A stretch of 64,000 nucleotides of DNA from Triplophysa rosa (lineage: Eukaryota; Chordata; Actinopteri; Cypriniformes; Nemacheilidae): the NCBI RefSeq assembly GCF_024868665.1, contig NC_079891.1:19036471-19100470 (forward strand), written 5' to 3'. Position numbers and translations under genes: made by a program. Position 1 is the first letter of the stretch. Each line of letters begins with the position of its first letter. Of the stretch, positions 35,351 to 44,353 are shown piece after piece. The notes under the pieces were generated by a model. That model was not told where the DNA came from. It saw only the letters and a list, made by a program, of their open reading frames with translations, and did no database searches.

Positions 35351-36062
35351 GATGCACACGTCACGAACGAGCTAGTACAGTGTTTGGGGAGGAGAGAGTT
35401 AAGTTTTCGCAGTCAGTAGGCGGGGATTTTTCTAGTGACGTAGGTACATTGTGGTTAAAGATTCGGACAGGTCATGGCTTGTTCGCGTGATTCAGAGTCG
35501 ATTACCTTTTTTATAAGCTAATAACTTTGTTATTCGTTCACCTTCGGATTTACAACTTGGCAGATTGCTTACATTCAAACACGGCAAAATTAAACACTTC
35601 ATGAAATGTATTTTTTATGATCTCGAGGAATGTACTCTTTAAGTTTCGCGCTACGAGGAGTGAGTAATCCTGCTTCAGATGATTCAGATCGTGCTGCGAA
35701 CTGAACAAATCATTTGAACTGATTCATTAGCCTATTCAAATGGTTTTTCCCATTGTTCAATTAATGCTTTCAAAAGAATCGACTCAAAAGAATCGATCAC
35801 TCGGGAATGCCCGTAAAAAGAGACGACAACCTTGAAATCAACAACGCGTTTTAAAAAGCATATTTTAAAATGAAGGAACGAAGGAACGTCACGCAATGTA
35901 AGTTATGTAACGAAGTAAAAGTACAGATTTTCTATTAGAAATTTACTCAAGTTTAAGAGTAAAAGTACACACTTTTAATTTTACTTAAAAAGTACATATT
36001 TTCCAAAATGTTACTCAAGTAAATGTAACGAAGTAAATGTAGCGCGTTACTACCCACCTCTG

Positions 36063-36315
36063 GGAGTATACTGGGAGTTATTGGAATCCATATTTAATGT
36101 CTTAACACGAATGGCTTCACAACCCTCTAGGAAAAGTTCCATGTACTCCTGCAAGGCTGCTTTATTAGCCCAATGGTTTCTGGAGTCTTTTACTTCAGAC
36201 GTTTCCCTCTTTATACTTGCCACCAGGTATCCAGCATAACCCTGTACATGTACTCTGAAAGCTCCAAATTGGATTTCATGCTGCCCTAGAAGGTTTATTT
36301 TATTGCCCGATCTTT
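36063..36315 (-). pseudogene. Unrecognised exon disrupted by hAT insertions
   Basis: The minus strand is open from about 36315 to the target duplication at 36063: NLLGQHEIQFGAFRVHVQGY, then LVASIKRETSEVKDSRNHW, NKAALQEYMELFLEGCEAIR and KTLNMDSN. It looks like real coding sequence, with no stop in about 84 codons, but no start or acceptor was identified and a TAA lies just upstream. The frame continues at 32193-32228 and 30641-30717 if the two hAT elements are ignored. It may belong to the same lost gene as the DUF6729-like remnant downstream. Confidence 0.5.
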
Positions 36316-37084
36316 ACCCTGGTGCAGTACCATGTGCTCTCTTTATTCTCCCTCACTTTTACAGCAGTTGAAGAGTGCACATGTTTAGACTCCAATCAGA
36401 TCGCTTTCTAAACCAACAACATATACTTAGATGCCTTGCATTAAAAAGTTAGAAGTTTTTTATATAATACACAGACACTCAGTTGATGTTTGTTGTTAAC
36501 ATTTACTGTTCTCTTAAACATGGTTCTTTTAGCAGTAAGAAAACCTATGTTATTGCCTGCATTTATGTTTTATTATTCAGTCCAACTCGCCCATTTCAAA
36601 AACACTTTAATGAAACATTAGTTTACTTAAATAAATGTTTTTTGTCTCCAAAAAAAGATTTCATTTTATCCTTCAGAATTTCATATGTATTCTTCATACT
36701 AGCCTCTCTGCCAATTTCTTATTTTTAGTTTGCTAATTTAACAATAGAAAGGAAAGTAATATCTGAATCAAATCTGTATCAAACTTTCTTCATAAACACC
36801 TGCTAAACAAGCAACATCAACTCTTAATAATAATAATAAGCAATATTAATATTAATGTAAATGATCTACTTGTAAGTTACTGCGCGGTCATGATCTAAGC
36901 AACCTTATATATAATTTTAAAACATTTATAGCGCAAGAAAGAAAAAGGAATTAAATAAATTTCCTCCATTTAGACATTGTGATGTAATTCTGGAAACATG
37001 AAGCAGATGCAAAACTCTCACTGAGGAAACCTGCTGTATTAACATCCTTACTCTCATTGGTCAATTTGTGGTGGTAGAACTGTA
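36316..37084. other. No gene seen
   Basis: AT-rich sequence, including a (TAA)n-like tract near 36825-36860. No supported feature. Confidence 0.4.
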
Positions 37085-37235
37085 ATGAAGTGAGTCTTGA
37101 TTGGACGCCCCACCACTAACCACTACACCATTGTGCCTGTGGGTGCACCCTGCTTGAATTTGAAGCCTTTCAAGCCTAAATTTTGCAAGTTCTAGAATGG
37201 GGGAACATATCCCGACAGCTGAGCATGTCAGATTC
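37085..37235. repeat. tRNA-like repeat module related to 21100-22431
   Basis: Contains ACTAACCACTACACCATTGT, the minus-strand A-box side of a tRNA-like segment, followed by TTGAATTTGAAGCCTTT and GGGGGAACATATCCCGACAG-like modules seen in the 21-22 kb cluster. Degenerate. Confidence 0.5.
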
Positions 37236-37431
37236 GAAAAACAAACACATTGTTGGATAATTAATGTATGCAGTCAACCCACTGAATGACAGTAAGCACC
37301 TATTACAAACCAGAAGAGATATGCTAGAGATAGTACAGTCAGTCATGCTGCATGGTTTAGGCAAAGAGAAAATATTTCTGAGTCGGAGAATGAGTCACAG
37401 TGTTGACCCGAGAATGTGAGAAAGACTCCAA

Positions 37432-37556
37432 AATGTGATGCAGAGGTAGATGAATGAAAGACAAAATAATAATAAACTAAACAAATAACTAAATGAATAA
37501 ATTTAAAATGTGATGCAGAGGTAGATGAATGAAAAACAAAATAATAAAACAAATAA
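37432..37556. repeat. Two-copy tandem repeat, period about 74 bp
   Basis: AATGTGATGCAGAGGTAGAT followed by GAATGAAAGACAAAATAATA occurs at 37432 and again at about 37506 with minor differences. The duplicated YYFVFHSSTSASHF peptide in the minus frame is a by-product. Confidence 0.85.
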
Positions 37557-38917
37557 CTTGATTAATACATTATGTTCATGTCTGCAAGACTGTAACATTA
37601 CAGCTATTATATCATCTCTGTCTTTTGTAGTGCAGCACTCAGTCATGATTGGGTTCAACATGCACTGTGATGAGGGCTCCCCCAGCGGTTAAAAAAGAAT
37701 GACTACAGCTGCAGAATATAATGACATTGTAAAATGTACCCAACACTGTCTAAACACCTGTCATTCGTTGCAAGACAGAACTGTGTTGGTGAACTATCAT
37801 TGCATTTTAAATCCCATCTCACATAGTGAGTTGAAGGAAAAGTTTATATAGCTCAATTGGTAGAGCAACAGCAATACCATGGGTTTGATTCTAATGTATC
37901 ACAGTGTTCCTCAGTGCGTAGTAAGTTATTTCAAGGTATCCCTTTGAATTCTTTTACAAAAGAGATTGCATAATGCATAAATGTCACATAAATGTAAAAA
38001 CAGAAATGACAGTTGTGCACCGAACCCCAGGGGTTTCCATATTAACTTTATTAGTGCATATATTTGTGAACTATAAGTCTCTCTGCATTATCAAATACAA
38101 CATAGCTATAATAGAACCTTTGTAAAAATGCAGATATATAAAGACTAAGACCATCAGTCAAACATACTCATGCATATTCTCAGTTACAGTATATGAGAAC
38201 AGATGGTCCTGGATACTGGTTTTCTATGCAAATCAACTTAGCAAATTTCTACTTGACATTCAAATGAAATGAGCTGCTCTAACGTTAGATGTTCTAACAC
38301 ATTCACCTTCATAGGTCTTTTGGAGAGACAGGCAATTGTTCATTCTTAAATGACCTAACTAACAGGTAAATACCAAATGTTTAATACTATATTCAAGTTT
38401 AGTATTGCTGTCCCATTGTGCTGTTTTTAAATACAAAATCCGCAATTAAAGTAACAGATTTTGATTGAGGGGGGAAACATATGTTACATTTTCTTATTGA
38501 ATAAATGAAAGACCTTGGCTGAAATGAAACAATCTGAAACCCATGATATTTGGATGATGTGTAAATGTTTGTTAATAATATGTAAATGTGACTTTTAAGG
38601 CTTATTAAATGGTGACAAAAGGGTATAATATTATTATATTAATATAATTGAATATTCTAATTATTATTAATCTAAAGTTATAATTGAATATTCTGTACGT
38701 TAGGCTTTAGGGCTTGCTAAGGTTTGTTTTTTGGTATGTTGACCCTCTAGTTAAAATACCAGTGTTCTGCCATTTTAGTGAGATCTATGCAATTCTAACA
38801 TGATCTAATTATATAGAAATGAATACATAAGCAGCACGATCAAATATATACACAGTTACATGGTTTACATGTTGTTCGTTATTGTGTGGTTGTATTTTTG
38901 TATTTGTTTCACTCAGG
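37557..38917. other. No gene; degenerate tRNA-headed SINE at about 37850-38000
   Basis: A weak SINE copy is visible: TAGCTCAATTGGTAGAGCAA (A box), GGGTTTGATTC (B box) and a tail with GCATAATGCATAAATGTCAC. The rest is AT-rich with no exon seen. The part just before 38917 is probably upstream intron or 5' region of the mucin-like gene. Confidence 0.5.
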
Positions 38918-40793
38918 TCAATTAAAAACAGAGAGAGAAAGATAAGATGACTCCCAGTTTTGTCCTTGTGCTGGTAATTACTGGAGGTTGGTTCACATCT
39001 GCACATATTCAAATAATCACACCAGATCAAACATTTATGATCAGTATATGAGAATAAGAACATTAACAATAAATCAATAAGATATCACCTGAGCTGAAAG
39101 GGTTTATTCTGAGAAGTCACTTTGCCACTTTACTTGTATGAAGCTTTGGGGCAATGCAACATCTTTAAATTGAGCACCAAGATCAGTAGTTAAAAATTCC
39201 ACAAAGGATGTAGAAAAAACGAAATCAATTTTTGTCTCTCATCTTAATGCAGGGGTGATCAGCGGGACTGGACTGCTGGCATCTTGGGTTATCAGGTGCG
39301 CATTTTAAAGTCCTTTGTGCCTAAGCTGTACAAATAATTTGACAGTCAAAAAATTAATTGTTAAAGAATCCAGTTTGCCAACATAATTTAATGAAAGATA
39401 AACAATCAAAACATTAATTTAGGTTATAGATTTGTATTTATGTTAGTTGTATTTAATATCTTTTTATGGGTTGAGTAAAACTTGCAACAAGCTAATAATT
39501 ACTCATTTTCCTCCTAGGTTTGCAAATATCAAGTTTTTCCTAAATTCATCCACAGTAATCTCAGATGCACCGCAAACAGAGATGATAATATTAGCAGGTA
39601 CACTGACCGTGGCTGAAGGTTTAACAAAGGTACAAACAAACACAAACCTTCCTGAAACTGCATCAGTGAAAACTATGTCAAGAGTGACGTCTGGATCATC
39701 TGTGTTACCGAAAGCATCATCTGCTGTCGCTATTGTTGACCTCTCTTGGAAAACAACAGCTGAGGCAGCAACAGTGATTGCAGCTGGGTCACAAGAAACT
39801 ACCACTGAAGGACGTGTCACCTCATCTGAAACCTTAGAGAAGGTGAGAACAGCAACAAATACAGCTCAAACAATGCCAATCAAACCTGAAAGAAGTCTTA
39901 CTAAAATTTCACCAACCCGCAAAAGTGAAGTAGACACAATAAGATTTATAAAGACAACAGAAGTCAGCAGCACAATAGCAAAAAAAGACTCACAGACAAG
40001 AAAGGCTGAAACTATAGTGACATGTTTCACTCAAACTGAAACTGAAATTACAGCTGATATCAGCAGTGCATCTCTGATACCAGAACCAATTACAGATGAG
40101 ACAAAGTCAGTTACTAATATAATCACAAGTGAAAGCAAAGAAACAACCAAAGCTGGAACAGAGGATACATTCAGGATGTTAATAACTACAACGGGAACAA
40201 ACACAGAACCAGCAGATTTGCCAGATATAACCACTGGAAAAATGGTACCAGGCACAGTGGAAAAACCAAGAGAGCCAACCAATGTTGAAACAAGTAAAAC
40301 AACAACAGTTAGACCAAAACGATCTTCTCAAGCTACAAAAACCTCATCAACAATGAGAAGGACAACCAGTGTAAAATATACAACTACAATCGCAACTACT
40401 ACTGGAACAACAGAAAAAACAGATAAAAAACAATTTACTGCTGCAGATACATCATTAACAAAAACAAACATATTAATAACTGCAATAAAATCAAGATTTA
40501 CATCTCGAAGCTTTCCACATATTTCAACTGCTGGTTTAAACACAATTTCTCCAGTGAGACCATCTGTTAACGTGTTTAACAAGTTGACAACTCAGTCATA
40601 CAAGCCTTTATCACCATGTAAAGGCAAATGTAAAACCACATCTACAGCAAAGAACCCTGCAGGCAGACGTGACGATGGAAAGGTTCCCTTGACCTATGAT
40701 AAGACTTTATATTCTGCCATCACTATGGGCTGCATCCTAGTTTTATGTACCATCTTAGCTTTTATTGTGTTTATAAAAGATTTTGTTTGGTAA
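38918..40793 (+). CDS. Mucin-like single-pass membrane protein gene, three exons
   Basis: ATG at 38947, after a likely 3' splice site at 38917 (TTTCACTCAG). Coding exons: 38947-38986, 39253-39295 and 39518-40793 with matching phases; the middle acceptor is AATGCAG and the last is TCCTCCTAG. The first two exons give a signal peptide (MTPSFVLVLVITGG). The large exon encodes about 425 residues dominated by Thr, Ser, Lys and Glu (TTTVRPKRSSQATKTSS), ideal for O-glycosylation, then a CKGKCK motif and a C-terminal membrane segment (CILVLCTILAFIVF) with a very short tail. The first donor (GTTGGT) is weak. The apparent stop lies in GTAAGA, a strong donor, so a longer cytoplasmic tail could be spliced on. 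No ortholog recognised; it faces ltbp3 tail to tail. Confidence 0.65.
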
Positions 40794-41723
40794 GATGACA
40801 TTTGTGTATTTTCTTAAGAATGTTAACGCTTTGGTAATTTATTAAGAGTATGGCATTTCACAAAATTAAGATTTTTTTTGAATGAGGAATTCATAAATCA
40901 ATAATCTAAATACACAAATAACTGCATTTTGTTGTTTTTAATATGTTGTTTTAGTCGTGAATTACACTATTCTTTTCTCTGTGAAACACAAAAAGGGAAA
41001 ATATCTCTATTGATCACATTCTTTCATATGATTAACGTGAATGAGGATTAGACAACCAAGCACTGAAATTACAAAAAAAAACACTATTAAAGAAGTTCTG
41101 TGCCAGAGATAATAATGAATGTAAATAATGACACACAATTCATTTGGAATAATCCCCAAGTTTAAGAATAATGAAAAATGTTAATTTCAGGGATGATGAT
41201 AATGCATAGGACTTTTATATAAAACTTGCAAAGTCATAAAGAGCATAGAATGGGAAAGAGTTATTAAGAGTGGCAGCATCATTGGGATCTATAGAATTAA
41301 AAGGAAGACACCTGTAGTGCCAAAAGACTTGGCATTGCAACAGGAAAGAGAAGCTAATAATCGGGCTACAATAGTATAAATACTAAGACGTAAATAAGAT
41401 GGGACATTCATATTAAAAGGAAGCATCCAATTAGACTTTGTGAACACTGTCAAACAATAGAACATGTGTTTCCTAGCTGTATGAGATAGAAAGAAAAAAA
41501 ACATGATGAATGAAATGGAAAAAAATAGTAACATAGATTCAGTGACATCCTGAAGTGTGGTGTTAGTGACCAGGGCAGGAAATGTCTATTTGGGTATTTA
41601 AAACAATATATATGACTTATGACAAGAATCTGGCATAACTACCTAGAGGAGTTAATTATCACCAGAAGGTGGCAGTAGTGCAACATTATAGATATGAGCT
41701 GCGGTTAAAAACAAAAGGAGACA
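40794..41723. other. No exon identified
   Basis: 3' flank or further intron of the mucin-like gene. A possible AATAAA-type signal was not pinned down. AT-rich, no domain. Confidence 0.35.
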
Positions 41724-41807
41724 ATGGAGCGCGCGCACAGACACAACCAGAGATACGCTTATCATAGGGAGATTGAAGGGTCTGTAAAACTTCCAGTTAG
41801 GGAAACC
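41724..41807 (+). CDS. Candidate orphan first exon
   Basis: ATG in a fair context (ACAATGG) opens 28 codons (MERAHRHNQRYAYHREIEGS) that run straight to a consensus donor (GAAACC followed by GTAAGTG). CpG-bearing sequence surrounds the ATG. No second exon was found before 44 kb. It could be a real first exon, a transcribed repeat, or chance. Confidence 0.25.
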
Positions 41808-42157
41808 GTAAGTGTTTTAGTACAAGTTGTTGTGTGTGAATGAATTTAAGACACTAAGCGAGTTTTTCATGAAGTATCAGGTGTCAAAAAGTCATGCCAC
41901 TAACATTACGTTGGATCATTTGATAAGAGGACATCAATTTGGAAGTATTTTGTTTTGTCGCATAGTCACATATATTTGAACTGTTATATGTCAAATATAT
42001 TTTCCTGCAGCTGCTTCAGATGAATTCAGGTTGGTTGGGGCACTTAGATTAGACTTAGACACGTTTATGTGTGTGTGGTTTGGAAGGATGCACATGTGTA
42101 TAAGGTTTTAAACTTCCTGTATCCTAAACTAATGACCCCCTTAAGTTGAATCATATG

Positions 42158-42230
42158 GCCTCGTTGGCGCAGTAGGCAGCGCGTCAGTCTCATAATCTGA
42201 AGGTCGTGAGTTCGAGCCTCACACGGGGCA
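42158..42230 (+). tRNA. tRNA-Met (CAT anticodon, elongator type)
   Basis: 73 bp, GCCTCGTTGGCGCAGTAGGC at the start and ACACGGGGCA at the end. The acceptor stem pairs with one T-G wobble, the anticodon loop is CTCATAA, and the T arm reads GGTTCGAGCCTC-like (GAGTTCGAGCCTC). A TTTT pol III terminator starts at 42234. It differs from the copy at 61450 by one base in the D-arm region. Confidence 0.95.
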
Positions 42231-43501
42231 GAAGTTTTAATATTTATCTTTAAAGTATATGCTAGTAATAAATAATACATACATACCAGTGGCTCACGAG
42301 ATTTCAGGCTAAAGGTTATTTATTTTTGTACGATGTTTGATTGAGCAGAAAGTGTACCGAATCAAAATAGATCTTGTGGAAATGATGAGAATTTAAACAA
42401 TTCTGTAAAAGCTTACCATTTTGTTCATTTTAGTAGCTGTGTTGCTTGATGGTACTTGCCATGTCACTGGGAACAAAATAGATGTTTATGCAGGAGACAC
42501 AAAGTGAGCAGGGTGAAAACAGAGCTTGTAATTCGTAAATGAATAGTGGTGTAATAAACCAGCTGTCATTACTCAAAGCAGCACCCATTGTTTTGTATCC
42601 TTTTAATTTATTTAAAAAAGAAAATACAAAGATTAAGAAAAAGGTTCATTCATCTAGAACATCAACATTGAGTTTTTACTTCTATTTTGTATTATTCATT
42701 TATCTTCATTTATTTGGTGAACAGCATCTTTTTCTTACTGCTTTAGTAGGGAACCTGTGTAGTTATATCTAGTCTTTTCTGCATCTCCCCAACTTGCTGT
42801 GAAAAATAACACGTCTCACAGTTGTGTCTCATCCAGAAGGCAATAGTATCGGAGAAACTTCTGTTTCAGTTAAACACTTTAAAAAAGGTTTAGAAAGCCA
42901 AAGTCATCACTGCCATGTTTTTAAATGTCTTGTGCTTCATGCAACCTAAGAAAGATGACAAACGTTGCATTATCAAATAAGAAAAATAATGTACAAAGGA
43001 AACAAAACACCATCAACAAATGAAAATAGACACAGACATCAATTTAAAAAAGTTACACAAAAATCAGGTCATCGTTGATATCAATCTGTCAAAATAGGTG
43101 ATTCCGAAAATAAAAACATCACTTTAAGCCTTACAAGTTTTTTTTAAAGAAAAAATAAAATAAGAGAAAAACAGATGAGAAAACACTATTTTACAAAAAT
43201 GCTGAGCTTTGTTTAAATTAGCTAAAACTTGCAAAGAACTAGATACATTTCATCCAATGCCAATTTCTCATCCAATAACAAACATTTTCAAATGGTGCAA
43301 ACATATTACTGATAGAAGAGATAAACATGAAAAAAAAACAAGACAATTAATATTTAAGAAAAGTAATGATGATTCTATAATCTCATTTTCCATCATAAGA
43401 TAAGGATAACCAGATAACGTCAGAGTGAAACATGAAATTCTGGAGTGCTTGTGGGTAAATGTTTGTAGATGGTTTATACTAGATCTGAGGAAGAATATTA
43501 C
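42231..43501 (-). other. Possible 3' end region of ltbp3; no separate gene
   Basis: AT-rich DNA beyond the foldback element that follows the ltbp3 stop. Minus-strand AATAAA candidates occur near 42605-42615 and 42710-42716. If transcription runs through the foldback element, the ltbp3 3' untranslated region could reach here. This is inference. Confidence 0.25.
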
Positions 43502-43506
43502 CATAT

Positions 43507-44160
43507 TGTCATGGTTCTGCCCCATCTTGTCTTGCTTTTCTTGATTTTGTGGCAGAGCCATGTTAGAACGTCTTGTTTCATGTAGAGAGAGGCGTTTTGG
43601 CCCTTTTGGCTTGCCATACTCTCTCCAGGTCTCGTCATTGTTCCTGCCCTCTTGTTCCCTCGTTAGTGCTGGACGGGGAGGTGAGACACGGACAGAGGAC
43701 CCAAGTGCAGACAGCGGGTAAGGTGTTAACACAAACTTTAATAAATAATAAACAAAACAAAAACCCACGTGGGGGGTAAAAATAAACATGACAGATAAGG
43801 AGAACACGGACTAACTACACTAAACTAGACTAAGACAACACTTGAATTAAATACAAAATAACTAAACTACACTGACAAGACAGGAACTCACCACATATGA
43901 CACACACACAATGAACCAGCCCAGGACAGAAAACACAAGGGCATTATAAAGGGGATAAATCAAGAAGTAACAGGTGCGGGGCATGAACTAATAACGAGCA
44001 CTAACAAGGGAACAAGAGGGCAGGAACAATGACGAGACTTGGAGAGAGTATGGCAAACCAAAAGGGCCAAAAAGCCTCTCTCCACATGAAACAAGAGGTT
44101 CTGCCATGGCTCTGCCACAAGATCAAGAAAAGCAAGACAAGATGGGGCAGTACCATGACA
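43507..44160. mobile_element. Foldback MITE with arms of about 165 bp
   Basis: Begins TGTCATGGTTCTGCCCCATC and ends with the inverse, GATGGGGCAGTACCATGACA. The arms match almost base for base over about 165 bp (both hold CTTGCTTTTCTTGAT and GCCATACTCTCTCCA in opposite senses). The flank is CATAT on both sides (43502-43506 and 44161-44165), a 5-bp duplication. Non-coding. It starts 41 bp past the ltbp3 stop codon, so it probably lies in the ltbp3 3' untranslated region. Confidence 0.88.
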
Positions 44161-44201
44161 CATATACATTAGAATGTCTATTTTCATCAACTATGTTGAT
44201 G

Positions 44202-44353
44202 TTATTGGGCCCTAGCCCGTATACACACATTGGGTCGCCGTGCAGCAACAAATCCAAGTTTACAGTGACATCTAAATGACCCAAAGGTGTTAATACAGCG
44301 TGCATTCTTACAGGGGCTCTGCCCTGATCCTCGCCCTGCACATTCATCGATAT
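44202..44353 (-). CDS. ltbp3: ltbp3 terminal exon: last EGF and stop
   Basis: [38 protein letters not shown] and TAA (44202-44204). Six Cys, calcium-binding consensus (DIDEC with its Asp split across the splice). Acceptor CTCTTTCTAG. It is separated from the previous exon by nested transposons. Confidence 0.93.

Larger units (their letters stand above)
34307..35642. mobile_element. TTAA-flanked element with a THAP exon
   Basis: TTAA (34307-34310) then AGAGTACATTCCTC at the left; the right end GAGGAATGTACTCT is followed by TTAA (35639-35642). The inverted termini extend about 20 bp. It holds a plus-strand first exon (34699-34771) and a minus-strand THAP exon (35075-35350) that face each other. 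THAP domains are found in P and Kolobok transposases; with the TTAA duplication a Kolobok-type origin is reasonable, but this is inference. A TCTGATTGGTCAGA-like repeat is reiterated three to four times at 34520-34605. Confidence 0.8.
32229..36062. mobile_element. Outer hAT element with two nested insertions
   Basis: Termini CAGAGGTGGGTAG and CTACCCACCTCTG with a perfect 8-bp duplication GGAGTATA (32221-32228 and 36063-36070). Both ends carry repeated ACTCAAGTAAAAGTA motifs, typical of an abundant fish hAT family. Inside are another hAT (32514-34148) and a TTAA-flanked element (34307-35642). Without them the outer copy is about 0.85 kb and non-coding. Confidence 0.93.

Noticed and set aside
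39447..39517. ATG at 39447 as the start of the mucin-like protein
   Set aside because: It lies in an intron just before a good acceptor at 39516. The upstream exons supply a signal peptide in the right phase.
42065..42280. Minus-strand open frame of 71 codons with [16 protein letters not shown]
   Set aside because: It is the antisense translation of the tRNA-Met gene at 42158-42230, a well-known false protein.
43268..43807. 179-codon minus-strand open frame
   Set aside because: Half of it lies in the foldback MITE arm and the rest in AT-rich DNA; no domain and no splice support.
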